Below are positions 1-8,888 of a stretch of DNA of 64,000 nt, piece by piece (positions within the stretch are counted from its first letter, which is position 1; each line of letters starts with the position of its first letter). Where the stretch lies: contig JBDZVD010000016.1 in NCBI GenBank assembly GCA_040255525.1, positions 1 through 64,000 on the forward strand. The letters are read 5' to 3'. The notes under the pieces were generated by a model. It made no database searches. It worked only from the letters and a program-made list of their open reading frames with translations, and was not told the origin of the DNA. The translations under genes were made by a program, and so were the position numbers. Source of the DNA: Rugosimonospora sp040255525 (GTDB lineage: Bacteria > Actinomycetota > Actinomycetes > Mycobacteriales > Micromonosporaceae).

Positions 1-76
1 CGGCGTGCGGCGACCGGGGCGGGAGCGTGCCGGCCCCGCCACAGACCGTCCGCCGCCGGCCCGGCCGGTGGGCGTC

Positions 77-1009
77 TCAGCCCTTGTTCGCCCCGAGCGT
101 CAGGCCGGAGACGAACTGCCGCTGCAGCGCGAAGAAGACGACCAGCGTGGGCAGTGCGACCAGGACCGAGCCGGCCGCCAGCAGGTTGTAGTCGGTGAAG
201 AACTGGCCCCGCAGGTTGTTCAGCGCGCTCGTGATCGGCAGCTTGTCGCCGGTGGATATGAACACCAGGGCCCACAGGAAGTCGTTGTAGATCCAGGTGA
301 ACTCGAGGGTGGCCAGTGCGCCCAGGGCCGGCCGGGTCAGCGGCAGGATCACCCGCCAGTACTGGCGCCAGACACCGGCGCCGTCCATGACCGCCGCCTC
401 GGTCAGCTCCGTCGGAATCGTCTGCATGTAGTTGTAGAGCACGAAGACGCAGAAGCCGGTCTGGAACGCGACGTGAATCGCGATCACGCCGAGGTACGAG
501 TCGTACACCGTGCCGGAGTCCGACAGCCAGTACGGCAGCGGAATCTTGTTGTACAGGGTGTACAGCGGCGTGATCATGACCTGCGGCGGTAGCAGGTTGC
601 CCGCGGTGAACAGGACCAGCAGGAACTTCCGGCCCGGGATCTTGTAGCGGGCCAGCGCGAAGGCCACGAACGAGGCGAAGAACAGCGTCAGCACCAGTGC
701 CGGTGCCGTGATGATCAGGGTGTTCAGGAAGTACTTGCTCATCCCACCCTGGCTGAACGCCTGGGAGTAGTACCTGAAGGACAGGTGGTGCGGCAGCGAC
801 ATGTACCCGTACTTGGCGGTCTCCTGGTACGGGCGCAGCGACGCGTACACGGCCAGCAGCAGCGGCGCGAGCCAGCCCAGCGCCACGATGGTGAGGACGA
901 CGTAGAGCAGGATGCGGGCCGGGCGCACCGGCTTGCGGCCTGATCTCCTGGCCACCTGCCGCCGGCCGCCGACCGCGTCGCGGGCCTCGATCGGGGTGGT
1001 GGTGGTCAT
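77..1009 (-). CDS. carbohydrate ABC transporter permease (MalG type)
   Basis: This is one of two inner-membrane permease subunits of a binding-protein-dependent sugar importer. The 310-residue protein has a cytoplasmic Arg-rich N-terminus, about six hydrophobic segments and, near residues 205-225, the EAA-type loop (TEAAVMDGAGVWRQYWRVILP) that docks onto the ATPase. The length and the loop near the C-terminal third fit the MalG-like family. Its ATG overlaps the stop of the upstream permease by four bases (ATGA), so the two are translationally coupled. No ATPase gene accompanies the cluster here; in actinobacteria a shared MsiK-type ATPase encoded elsewhere often serves such systems. The substrate cannot be deduced from the sequence. 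Confidence 0.93.
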   Translation of the reverse strand: MTTTTPIEARDAVGGRRQVARRSGRKPVRPARILLYVVLTIVALGWLAPLLLAVYASLRPYQETAKYGYMSLPHHLSFRYYSQAFSQGGMSKYFLNTLIITAPALVLTLFFASFVAFALARYKIPGRKFLLVLFTAGNLLPPQVMITPLYTLYNKIPLPYWLSDSGTVYDSYLGVIAIHVAFQTGFCVFVLYNYMQTIPTELTEAAVMDGAGVWRQYWRVILPLTRPALGALATLEFTWIYNDFLWALVFISTGDKLPITSALNNLRGQFFTDYNLLAAGSVLVALPTLVVFFALQRQFVSGLTLGANKG

Positions 1010-1947
1010 CGCCGGTCCTCCCGCAGGATCTGGGTCAGGTACGCGATTACGAATCCGAGCGAGGTGACCAGCAGGATCACGGCGAGGGCCGACCCGAAGC
1101 CGATCCGGCTCGCCTCACCCACGATGTTCGCGGTCACCAGGACGGAAAGCAGTTCGAGCCCGTTGCGGCCGGAGTTGACCGCGTACACGATGTCGAAGGC
1201 CCGCAACGCCTCGATCACCGTGATCACCAGGACGATGACGTTGATCGGCCGCAGGGTCGGGAAGACCACCCGGAAGAAGGTCTGCCGCTCGTTGGCCCCG
1301 TCGATCGTCGCCGCCTCCTTGAGCGCCGGATCGACGGACTTGAGCCCCGCCAGGTACAGGATCATCACGTACCCGACGTGCCGCCACGCGGCCGCGCCGA
1401 GGATGGCCCAGATGTTGATGCTGGGGTCGCCGAGGAAGTCGATGGGGTGAGAGGTCCGGCCGAGCAGCGAGTTCAGGGCGCCGTAGTCCCGCGAGTACAC
1501 CAGCTGCGCGATGAAGCCGACCACGGCCAGAGACAGCACCACGGGCATGTAGAAGATGCTCTGGTACACCCGGGTGAACCGGATCCGCTTGTCGAGCAGC
1601 ACCGCGAGCAGCAGCCCGAGCGGCGTGGCGAACACCCCGAGCGTGGCCAGCCAGAGCAGGTTGTTGCGCACAGCCCGCCAGAACGGCTCGTAGATCGTGA
1701 CGATCTCGTGGTAGTTGCGCAGCCCGACGAAGTTCGGCGAGCTGAAGCCGTTGTAGTCGGTGAAGGACAGGCCGATCGAGGTCAGCGTCGTGCCCCAGAT
1801 CAGTGCGATGTCCAGCAGCACCGGGATGCCGATGAGCGCCGCGAGGATGACGATGTCGCGCCGGGTGAAGCGGCGCAGGCGCCGGCGCCTGCGGGCCACG
1901 GAGGCCTGCGGAGCCGGCGCCTGCGCGCTGACTTGAGTCGAGGTCAC
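1006..1947 (-). CDS. carbohydrate ABC transporter permease (MalF type)
   Basis: Second permease subunit of the same importer, 313 residues. After a basic N-terminus (about residues 15-30) come six predicted membrane segments and an EAA loop (LKEAATIDGANERQTFFRVVFP) around residue 210. The start is a GTG seven bases after the stop of the solute-binding protein gene, with a GAGG ribosome site lying inside that stop region. Its stop overlaps the next permease start. The order binding protein, MalF-like, MalG-like is typical of CUT1 sugar importers. Together the two permeases form the membrane channel. The sugar is unknown. Confidence 0.93.
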   Translation of the reverse strand: MTSTQVSAQAPAPQASVARRRRRLRRFTRRDIVILAALIGIPVLLDIALIWGTTLTSIGLSFTDYNGFSSPNFVGLRNYHEIVTIYEPFWRAVRNNLLWLATLGVFATPLGLLLAVLLDKRIRFTRVYQSIFYMPVVLSLAVVGFIAQLVYSRDYGALNSLLGRTSHPIDFLGDPSINIWAILGAAAWRHVGYVMILYLAGLKSVDPALKEAATIDGANERQTFFRVVFPTLRPINVIVLVITVIEALRAFDIVYAVNSGRNGLELLSVLVTANIVGEASRIGFGSALAVILLVTSLGFVIAYLTQILREDRR

Positions 1948-1954
1948 GCCGACC

Positions 1955-3280
1955 TCAGTTGTCCGAGGCGAAGATGCTCTTCGCCTGGGCGTCGATGTTC
2001 TTGAGGAGCGAGTCGATGTCCGACGGCTTGTTGATGAACGCCTGCAGGCTCGGGATCATCACCTGCGAGGCGAAGTCCGGCCGGGTGTCGCGATCCATGA
2101 ACTGGGAAATCTGCTTGGCACCGGCGATGTACTCCTGGCACTTCTTCTGGAAGGCCGAGAAGTGCGAGGTGTCCGCGCCGGAGTTGGTGGGGATGTTGCC
2201 GTTGTCCTTCGACTGGTACGCGTTCTCCGCGTCCGGGGTGCCGAGGAACTTGATCAGCGCCTTGGCGGCTTCGAGGTTCTTCGCCTTCTTGGAGACCATG
2301 AAACCGTCGATCGGCGCCTCGACCGCGTCCTGCCCGAACTCCGGATTGATCACCGGGTACGGGAAGAAGTCCAGGTCGGCGGCGTCGGCTCCCTGGAAAG
2401 ACTGGGAGATCTGGCCGGAACCGCAGACCATCATCGCGGACTTCTTCTGATATACCGAGTTCGCCGCGTCCTGCCAGATCCGGCCGTTGGCGCCCTGCTG
2501 GTGGTAGGGCAGCAGGCTGGCCCAGGTCTGGAAGACCTGCTTGACCTTGGGATCGGTCCACGATTCCTTGCCGGCCATCAGGTTGATGTGGAAGTCGTAC
2601 CCGTTCATCCGCATGTTGATCTGGTCGAACGTGCCCATCGCCGGCCAGCCGTCCTTGTCGGCGAACGCGAACGCGTCCATCCCGGCCGCCTTGATGGTCT
2701 TGCAGAGCGCCGTCAGTTCGTCCAGCGTCTTGGGGACCTGCCAACCCTTGGCCTGCCAGACGCTCGGGCGGTAGAAAACGGCCCACGGGTAGTTGTACAG
2801 GGGTACGAAGTACTGCTTGCCGTCGTCGCCGGTCGACGCTTTCTTGAGTGCGTCGCTGAACCCGGTCAAGCCGGACCAGACGTCGGAGATGTCGGCGGCC
2901 AGCCCCTGGGCGGCGAAGAACTTCATCCGGTTGCCGGCGAACCAGGCGAACACGTCGTCCGGGTTCCCCTTGAGGTACCGGCTGATGTTTTCCTGGAAGC
3001 TGTTGTGTTCCTGAGTATTGATCTTCACTGTGACGCCGCTTGACTTCTGGTACGCCGCCATGACCGCGGCCAGGCCGGCCTTGGGAATGGCGTCCGAGTA
3101 GTTGGACCCGAAAGTCACGGTCTTGCTGCTGCCCGAGGAGCCACTGCCCTTGCCGCAGGCGGCGAGGACGCCGGGAATCGCGAGGGCGCCGGCTCCAAGG
3201 GCGGTATTGCGCAGCACGGCGCGACGCGAGACGGTCGGCGAGGCCAAGCGGAGCGGCTGATCGGGCGTTGACTGCGTCAT
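1955..3280 (-). CDS. extracellular sugar-binding lipoprotein of ABC importer
   Basis: A 441-residue solute-binding protein, first gene of a three-gene importer operon. The N-terminus carries a twin-arginine-like motif (SRRAVLRN, about residues 18-25), a hydrophobic stretch and a lipobox (LAAC, Cys about residue 42). It is therefore probably exported by the Tat pathway and anchored to the outer face of the membrane through a lipidated cysteine. The mature part has the Asp/Trp/Tyr-rich pattern of family-1 sugar-binding proteins (for example the DVFAWFAGNRM and YNYPWAVFYR segments). A strong AGGAGGGG ribosome site precedes the ATG. The divergent DeoR gene is a likely regulator, because sugar operons and DeoR repressors are commonly paired; the ligand is not known. 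Confidence 0.93.
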   Translation of the reverse strand: MTQSTPDQPLRLASPTVSRRAVLRNTALGAGALAIPGVLAACGKGSGSSGSSKTVTFGSNYSDAIPKAGLAAVMAAYQKSSGVTVKINTQEHNSFQENISRYLKGNPDDVFAWFAGNRMKFFAAQGLAADISDVWSGLTGFSDALKKASTGDDGKQYFVPLYNYPWAVFYRPSVWQAKGWQVPKTLDELTALCKTIKAAGMDAFAFADKDGWPAMGTFDQINMRMNGYDFHINLMAGKESWTDPKVKQVFQTWASLLPYHQQGANGRIWQDAANSVYQKKSAMMVCGSGQISQSFQGADAADLDFFPYPVINPEFGQDAVEAPIDGFMVSKKAKNLEAAKALIKFLGTPDAENAYQSKDNGNIPTNSGADTSHFSAFQKKCQEYIAGAKQISQFMDRDTRPDFASQVMIPSLQAFINKPSDIDSLLKNIDAQAKSIFASDN

Positions 3281-3765
3281 GTGCCCCTCCTAGTCGTTAA
3301 CGGAGCGAAGTTGGATCAAAGATTCCAACGGAACCGTTCAAAACTCACCACAGTCCAGCGCCGGTATCGACGCATGTCAAGACTGACTACACGATTTGTT
3401 TCGACTCCGTGATACAGCCGTGTCAGGCCAGCTATTGACGCCCTCGGCCGGGGTGGGGGGAGACCCGTCCGGGATCATTTCTGGCGCGGAGAGTGTCTCC
3501 TCGTGTTGACTAGTGGTGAAAAGAGACGGCAGTCTGTGGGCATGTCAACGTTCACTCACCGGATCGACGAAGTCCGTCTCGGTGGTGACCACAGCCGTGA
3601 GGTGCCCGGGACGGCGTCGCGGGCAGCGGTTCCGGTGTGCCGCGCGAACGCGCGCGCCGGGCGGGCACCGATCGCCGCGATACCGGCGGCGCCCTTTTCC
3701 CACAGATCTCCACAGCTCGCCCCACCGGACCGGGGGGGCCGCCGGCCCCGCGCCGAGGAGGGCTG
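3281..3765. promoter_or_regulatory. divergent intergenic region, sugar importer / DeoR
   Basis: No gene is evident in these 485 bases. An inverted repeat, GTTGGA-N8-TCCAAC at 3310-3329, sits 30 bases upstream of the binding-protein start and is a candidate operator. On the minus strand a TTGACA lies at 3380-3375, with a weak TGGACT 17 bases further on. On the plus strand TTGACT (3506-3511) is followed after 18 bases by CAGTCT (3530-3535), which would give the deoR message a leader of about 220 bases. The promoter assignments are weak and rest on motif matching only. Confidence 0.4.
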
Positions 3766-4536
3766 ATGCTCGCACAGCAGCGCCAGCAGGCCATCCACGA
3801 GATGGTCCAGCGCCTCGGCGGAGTCCGGGTCGGCGATCTCGTCCGGGAGTTCGGCGTGTCAGACATGACCATCCGCCGGGACCTGGAAGCTCTCGCCGAG
3901 CGGGGCCTGGTCGCCAAGGTGCACGGCGGCGCGACCACGCTGGACCAGCACTCGACGGACGAGCCGGGGTTCGCGGCCAAGCTGGTGCGCCAGCGGGCGG
4001 AGAAGGAGGCCATCGCGGCCCGGGCCGCCGCGCTGGTGCCGCCGGGTACCGCGATCGCGCTCTCCGCCGGTACGACCACCTGTGTCCTGGCCGGGCTGTT
4101 GCTGGATGTGCCGGGGCTGACGGTGGTGACCAACTCGGTACCGGTGGCTGACGCCTTCTACAAGGCCCGGCGCGCGGATCAGACGGTGGTGCTCACCGGC
4201 GGCATCCGTACCCCGTCCGACGCCCTGGTCGGCCCGTTCGCGGTCAACGCCATCCGGTCGCTGAACGTGGACATTCTGTTCATGGGGGTACACGGGATGA
4301 GCACCCACGCCGGGTTCACCACACCGAACCTGATGGAGGCGGAGACCGACCGGGCGCTGGTGGCGGCGGCCCGCCGGTTGGTGGTCTGCGCCGACCACAC
4401 CAAGTGGGAGTTGGTCGGCATCTCGACAATCGCCGCGCTGCACGACGCCCACACGTTGATCACCGACTCGGGCCTGTCCGTCGCCGCGCGTGACCAGTTG
4501 GCCACCGAGGTCGGTGAGCTGGTCGTGGCAGACTGA
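3766..4536 (+). CDS. DeoR/GlpR family transcriptional regulator
   Basis: A 256-residue repressor of the DeoR family. Residues 1-57 form the winged helix-turn-helix (VGDLVREFGVSDMTIRRDLEAL). The rest is the DeoR C-terminal sensor domain with the sugar-phosphate-binding signatures around GTAIALSAGTTTCVLA and VVLTGGIRTPSDALVGP. These proteins usually respond to phosphorylated sugars. The ATG at 3766 was chosen because GAGGAGG lies just upstream (3756-3762) and the protein then begins with the family's usual MLAQQRQQAI-like N-terminus; longer in-frame starts read through Pro/Arg-rich non-conserved sequence. It is divergent from the sugar importer and is its likely regulator (inference). Confidence 0.93.
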   Translation: MLAQQRQQAIHEMVQRLGGVRVGDLVREFGVSDMTIRRDLEALAERGLVAKVHGGATTLDQHSTDEPGFAAKLVRQRAEKEAIAARAAALVPPGTAIALSAGTTTCVLAGLLLDVPGLTVVTNSVPVADAFYKARRADQTVVLTGGIRTPSDALVGPFAVNAIRSLNVDILFMGVHGMSTHAGFTTPNLMEAETDRALVAAARRLVVCADHTKWELVGISTIAALHDAHTLITDSGLSVAARDQLATEVGELVVAD

Positions 4537-4758
4537 CGCGGCTCCGCGAACCGACCGCCCGTTTACCGACATTTGCGGTGAGAGTACGCACACTTCGAGA
4601 AGCCGGTCATCGGACTGGCACTCAACGGGCAAACAGCGAAGAATGGCCACCCAGGTGCGTCGCTTGACCCAGGTAAGGTCGTACTCGGCACTGGTTCCGA
4701 ACGCATAGGCTGGTGTCTGGGCAACCCGCAGCGGGTTTCAACCGGGAGGGGAGGACTG

Positions 4759-6291
4759 GTGACCCAGGTCGACGAGGGTCCCGACTCGCCCGGCGTGCCG
4801 GGGATTCTGACCTTTGGCGTGCCGACCGCCGGTGAAGTGCTCGCGGACCGGTACGAGCTGCAGGAACACATCAACGACGACGCGTTCGGCCGGCAGGTCT
4901 GGCGCGGCATCGACGTCATCCTGCGCCGGCCGGTCGCCGTGGTGCTGCGGTATCCGGGCGGCGAGGCGGCGGTCGAGATGCTCGACGCGGCGGTCGCGGC
5001 CAGCCGGGTGGTCCATCCCCACCTGGTGGACGTGTACGACGCGATCGACGAGGGCAACCGCGCCTACGTCGTCCGGGAGTGGGTCGACGGCGGTTCGCTG
5101 CGCGAGATGGTCGCCGAGGCACCGCTGGACCCCGATCGGGCGACATCGGTGGCCAGCGCGGTCGCCAGCGCGGTAGCCGCCGTGCACGCCACCGGCATGG
5201 CGCACGGCAACGTTCACCCCGGCACGGTCCTGATCGGGGGCGACGGCCGCGTGGTGCTCGCCGACGCCCGGGCCGACGAGTCCGCCACCATCGACGGCGA
5301 CGTGCGCGCTATCGGCGGGGTGCTGTATTGCGCGCTCACCGGCCACTGGCCCCATCTGGAGGCCGGACCCAACAGCCTGCCCGACGCCGTGCGCGACCCG
5401 TCCGGGGTGCTCGCCGCCCCGCGCCAGGTCCGGGGTGGAGTCCCCGGGCACCTGTCCGACCTCGCCACCGACGTGCTCGACCCGGAGTTGGCGCCGCCCT
5501 CCGCGGACGTGCTGGCGGCCGAGCTGGCCCGGCTGGACACCGAGCAGCGAGACAGCGAGTTCTTCACCGACGGTGGCCCGCTCGACTTCAGCCACACCCG
5601 GTTCGCCGCCGACACCCCCGCTCCCGAGCCGCGCCGCTCGGTCGGCCGCAATCTCACGATCGGCGTCGCCGCGCTGGTCGTCCTCGCACTGGTCGGTTTG
5701 CTGATCGTGACCAAGATCTTCTCCGGCTCCGGAGGCGGCGACCAGGCGCAGTTGCAGCCCCCGTCCCAGGGGCACGCGAGTGGTACGGTCGCGCCGCCGG
5801 CCGGCCAGCCGACCGCCGTCCCGCTGACCGCCAGCCAGGTACGGATCATCGACCCGCAGGGTGACCGCAGCGAGCTGGACGACGCGGGCCACATGGTGGA
5901 TAACGATCCGGCCACGGAGTGGAAGACCGACCACTACAACGACCACCCCAACTTCGGCGGGCTCAAGGACGGCATGGGAGTCCTGATCGATCTCGGCTCG
6001 GCGAAGAACGTCAGCTCGGTCAAGGTCTCCTTCACCACCCCCGGCGCGACCGTCGAGCTGCGGGCCGGCACCACGAGCTACCCGAGCACGCGGCAGGGCG
6101 ACACCCAGACCGAGCAGAACTACGCCAGGATCGGCGCGGTCCGGGATGGGGTCGGCGCGACGACCGTGCTCAACGGCGACGGCAAGCCGCACCGGTACCT
6201 GATGATCTGGATCACGAAGCTGCCGGTGTCGACCGACCAGGCGAACCGGTACCAGGTCGGTATCGACGAGATCCAGGTTTTCGCGAGCTGA
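4759..6291 (+). CDS. pseudokinase with transmembrane and extracytoplasmic sugar-binding-like domain (C-terminal half of MviN/MurJ fusion type)
   Basis: A 510-residue membrane protein. Residues about 30-270 resemble a protein kinase, but the catalytic residues are missing. The VAIK lysine position reads VAVVLRY, the HRD site reads AHGNVHP and the DFG site reads LADARAD, so it should be a pseudokinase. A single membrane helix follows (about residues 298-318, VAALVVLALVGLLIVTKI). The C-terminal domain outside the cell (about 355-510) is galactose-binding/discoidin-like (DNDPATEWKTD, GVLIDLGSAKNVSSV). In Mycobacterium these modules are fused to the lipid II flippase MurJ (Rv3910). Here no MurJ part precedes the gene. 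The GTG start has GGGAGGGGAGG before it. A TAGGCT at 4706-4711 may be the -10. It probably scaffolds FHA proteins of cell-wall synthesis (inference). Confidence 0.85.
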   Translation: MTQVDEGPDSPGVPGILTFGVPTAGEVLADRYELQEHINDDAFGRQVWRGIDVILRRPVAVVLRYPGGEAAVEMLDAAVAASRVVHPHLVDVYDAIDEGNRAYVVREWVDGGSLREMVAEAPLDPDRATSVASAVASAVAAVHATGMAHGNVHPGTVLIGGDGRVVLADARADESATIDGDVRAIGGVLYCALTGHWPHLEAGPNSLPDAVRDPSGVLAAPRQVRGGVPGHLSDLATDVLDPELAPPSADVLAAELARLDTEQRDSEFFTDGGPLDFSHTRFAADTPAPEPRRSVGRNLTIGVAALVVLALVGLLIVTKIFSGSGGGDQAQLQPPSQGHASGTVAPPAGQPTAVPLTASQVRIIDPQGDRSELDDAGHMVDNDPATEWKTDHYNDHPNFGGLKDGMGVLIDLGSAKNVSSVKVSFTTPGATVELRAGTTSYPSTRQGDTQTEQNYARIGAVRDGVGATTVLNGDGKPHRYLMIWITKLPVSTDQANRYQVGIDEIQVFAS

Positions 6292-6303
6292 CGCTGGGGA
6301 GCC

Positions 6304-6936
6304 GTGGTGGTGCGGCCGGTCGATCGAGTGGAGTCCGGCGGTGAGCCGGCCGTACCGGACGACAAGGCGCTTCTCGCCGCGCACGTCGCCGGTGACCCGG
6401 ACGCCTTCGCCGAGCTGATCAGGCGCCACCGCGACCGGCTGTGGGCGGTCGCCCTGCGTACCCTCGGCGACCGTGAGGAGGCCGCCGACGCGCTCCAGGA
6501 CGCGATGATCTCGGCGCTCCGCGGCTCGGACCGGTTCCGCGGCGACTCGGCGGTCACCACCTGGCTGCACCGGATCGTGGTCAACGCGTGCCTGGACCGG
6601 ATCCGGCGGCGCCAGGCCCGGCCCACGGTGGCCCTGGCCGATTCCGCCCCGGTACCGGCCCGGACCGTCGACTCCGACACCGTCCTGGACGTGCGCGCCG
6701 CCCTCGCCCGGCTGCCCGAGGAGCAACGCGTCGCCCTGATCCTGGTCGACATCGAGGGGTACCCGGTCAGCGAGGTCGCGGCGATCCTGCGGGTGGCCGA
6801 GGGCACGGTCAAGAGCCGGTGCGCCCGGGGCCGGGCGAGACTCGCGACACTCCTCGGCCACCTGCGGAACCCGGCGCCGGACCGGGCCGTCCCATTCCAG
6901 ACGGGTGCGGGTGCGAGCAGCGAGGAGGCGGGGTGA
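6304..6936 (+). CDS. sigM: ECF RNA polymerase sigma factor (SigM-like)
   Basis: An extracytoplasmic-function sigma factor of about 210 residues. Region 2 (about residues 27-95, FAELIRRHRDRLWAVALRTLGDREEAADALQDAM) and region 4 with its helix-turn-helix (about 140-190, LPEEQRVALILVDIEGYPVSEVAAILRVAEGTVKSR) are both complete. Three consecutive in-frame GTG codons (6304, 6307, 6310) follow GGGGAG; by spacing 6307 or 6310 may be the true start. It lies between the pseudokinase and an anti-sigma gene whose GTG overlaps its stop, exactly as sigM lies between mviN and its anti-sigma factor in Mycobacterium. That conserved context supports the SigM name. Its role is presumably cell-envelope stress. 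Confidence 0.88.
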   Translation: MVVRPVDRVESGGEPAVPDDKALLAAHVAGDPDAFAELIRRHRDRLWAVALRTLGDREEAADALQDAMISALRGSDRFRGDSAVTTWLHRIVVNACLDRIRRRQARPTVALADSAPVPARTVDSDTVLDVRAALARLPEEQRVALILVDIEGYPVSEVAAILRVAEGTVKSRCARGRARLATLLGHLRNPAPDRAVPFQTGAGASSEEAG

Positions 6937-7763
6937 GTCCGATCAGCGAAGATGATCTCGACCGGCTGGCGGACTACACGGCCGGCGTACTCGATCCGCG
7001 ACAAGCCGCCGAGGTCGACCGGCTCATCGCCGCCGACCCGGCCTGGGCCCGGGCGTACGCCGACCTGACCGCGGCGGGACCGTGGCTGGACGAGGCGCTG
7101 TCCGGGCTGCCCCGGGAGCCGATGCCGGCCGATGTGGCCGCCCGGCTGGAGCGTGCCGTGCAGACCGTGTCCCGGCCCGGTACCGATAAGATCGTGCCGT
7201 TTTCGCGGCGGCGGTGGCCCCGCATCGCCCTGACCACCGCCGCGGCGGTCGCGGTCGGCGTGGCCTGCGTCGGCGGCATCGCCACGCTGACCCGCTCGGG
7301 GGGCATCAGCGGCAGCTCGGCCAGCAGCGGAACGGCGGCCACGAACGACCGAGTGGCGGGCGGGTCCGGCCCGTTCGCGCAGGCTCCGACCGCTCCGGAC
7401 GCGGGTACCGGGGCCGCCGGCGGTACGGTTTCCACCACCGCGACCGGTACCGACTACACCCACGACACTCTGGCGCGGGCAGCTGCCGGTAGCGACAAGG
7501 CACCGGCCGCCGCGCAGGCGGAGTCTGTTCCGGACGCGTCCGGTGGCCTCGCCCGCCTATCGACCCCCTCCGCGCTGGGCCAGTGCCTCGCCGCGATCAC
7601 CGCGACCGAGGGTGGCACGGCCATCAGCGCCGACTTCGCCCGGTACCAGGGCAGCCCGGCGCTGATCGTGGTGCTGTCCGGTGGCGCCGCCCGCGTGGTC
7701 GCGGCCGGCGCAGGCTGCGGATTGCCGGGCGAGGGCGCGGCGCTGCTCGACAAGGTGGGATAG
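6933..7763 (+). CDS. anti-sigma factor, membrane anchored (RsmA-like)
   Basis: A 276-residue protein that starts with a GTG overlapping the sigma factor stop (GTGA), so the pair is translationally coupled. The N-terminal part (about residues 1-90; LDRLADYTAGVLDPRQAAEVDRL) resembles the cytoplasmic anti-sigma domain, but I see no zinc-binding HxxxCxxC. One membrane helix follows at about residues 95-117 (IALTTAAAVAVGVACVGGIA). A Ser/Thr/Gly-rich linker then leads to a small extracytoplasmic domain with two conserved-looking cysteines (QCLAAI, GAGCGLPG). In this position the protein should hold the sigma factor at the membrane until an envelope signal arrives. Longer upstream starts in the same frame overlap the sigma gene and are not used. 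Confidence 0.85.
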   Translation: MSPISEDDLDRLADYTAGVLDPRQAAEVDRLIAADPAWARAYADLTAAGPWLDEALSGLPREPMPADVAARLERAVQTVSRPGTDKIVPFSRRRWPRIALTTAAAVAVGVACVGGIATLTRSGGISGSSASSGTAATNDRVAGGSGPFAQAPTAPDAGTGAAGGTVSTTATGTDYTHDTLARAAAGSDKAPAAAQAESVPDASGGLARLSTPSALGQCLAAITATEGGTAISADFARYQGSPALIVVLSGGAARVVAAGAGCGLPGEGAALLDKVG

Positions 7764-7891
7764 GCGTGGCTCTCCGGGACCGGCGAACGCGGCCGGGCGG
7801 CGGCTGGGCTGGCCGCGAGCGGCTGATCGGCGGTACCGGACCCGGTCGGCAGCACGGGCGGGGTGAGCTGGCGCACCGCCGATGTGCGCCT

Positions 7892-7919
7892 GGGAATTTC
7901 CTGTTCGTACGATGGCGTT
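7892..7919 (+). promoter_or_regulatory. SigR/SigH-type promoter of trxB-trxA
   Basis: GGGAAT at 7892-7897 and GTT at 7917-7919 are 19 bases apart. This matches the known disulfide-stress promoter consensus of actinobacterial SigR/SigH (GGGAAT, 18-19 bases, GTT). The predicted transcription start, about 7925-7928, leaves a 30-base leader before the TTG start of trxB. A TACGAT at 7908-7913 could be a second, housekeeping -10. Thioredoxin operons are known SigR targets in Streptomyces. The match is read from sequence only. Confidence 0.65.
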
Positions 7920-7955
7920 TGCGCGTGTGCGAGCGTCATGGACAAGGAGCCGAAG

Positions 7956-8888
7956 TTGACTGACATCCGCAATTTGATCATCGTAGGCTCCGGACCGGCC
8001 GGTTACACGGCCGCGGTGTACGCGGCCCGCGCCAACCTGAAGCCCTTGATCATTGAGGGCGCCGCGTCCGGTGGTGCGCTGATGACCACCACCGAGGTGG
8101 AGAACTTCCCCGGCTTCCCGGACGGCATCCTCGGGCCCGAGCTCATGGACAACATGCGCAAGCAGGCTGAGCGCTTCGGTGCCGAGTTCATCACCGACGA
8201 CGCCACCCGGCTGGAGTTGGCCGGCGACGTGAAGCGGATCTGGATCGGGGAGACCGAGTACCAGGCGCGCGCGGTCATCCTGTCCACCGGTTCGGCCTGG
8301 CGGCACCTGAACGTTCCCGGCGAGGACGAGTTGCTGGGGCACGGCGTCTCCTCGTGTGCGACCTGTGACGGCTTCTTCTTCCGCGGGCAGCCGATCGCGG
8401 TGATCGGCGGCGGCGACTCCGCCATGGAGGAGGCCAGCTTCCTGACCCGGTTCGCGGAGAGCGTGACCATCGTCCACCGGCGCGACGAGTTCCGGGCCAG
8501 CAAGATCATGGCCGAGCGGGCACTCACCAACCCGAAGATCAAGGTGTCCTGGAACTCCGTGGTCACCGAGGTACTCGGCACCGGCGGGAAGGTCAGCGGC
8601 GTCCGGCTGCGTGACACGGCCACCGGCGAGGACACCACGCTGGACGTCACCGGCGTGTTCGTGGCGATCGGTCACGACCCCCGCAGCGACCTGCTGCGCG
8701 GTCAGGTCGAGCTGGACGAGTCGGGGTACGTCGTGGTCGACGCCCCGAGTACCCGTACCAGCGTGACCGGCGTCTTCGCCGCCGGCGACGTGGTGGACCA
8801 CACGTACCGCCAGGCGATCACCGCGGCCGGTACCGGCTGTGCCGCCGCCCTCGACGCCGAGCGGTTCATCGCCTCGCTGGAGTCCTGA
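7956..8888 (+). CDS. trxB: thioredoxin-disulfide reductase
   Basis: An FAD enzyme that passes electrons from NADPH to thioredoxin; 310 residues with the chosen start. It shows the FAD-binding GSGPAG near residues 9-14, the redox-active CATC at residues 134-137, the NADPH-binding GGGDSAMEEA and the C-terminal FAD contact GVFAAGDVVD. The TTG at 7956 has AAGGAG at 7944-7949 with six bases spacing and gives the family's usual N-terminus (TDIRNLIIVGSG). An ATG at 7938 would add six residues. It is followed by trxA and preceded by a SigR-type promoter, as in other actinobacteria. Confidence 0.95.
   Translation: MTDIRNLIIVGSGPAGYTAAVYAARANLKPLIIEGAASGGALMTTTEVENFPGFPDGILGPELMDNMRKQAERFGAEFITDDATRLELAGDVKRIWIGETEYQARAVILSTGSAWRHLNVPGEDELLGHGVSSCATCDGFFFRGQPIAVIGGGDSAMEEASFLTRFAESVTIVHRRDEFRASKIMAERALTNPKIKVSWNSVVTEVLGTGGKVSGVRLRDTATGEDTTLDVTGVFVAIGHDPRSDLLRGQVELDESGYVVVDAPSTRTSVTGVFAAGDVVDHTYRQAITAAGTGCAAALDAERFIASLES

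Noticed and set aside
4738..6861. A 707-codon open frame on the minus strand opposite the pseudokinase and sigma factor
   Set aside because: It is the antisense shadow expected at this GC content; its translation is Arg/Gly/Asp-rich without conserved motifs, while the plus-strand genes have clear domains.
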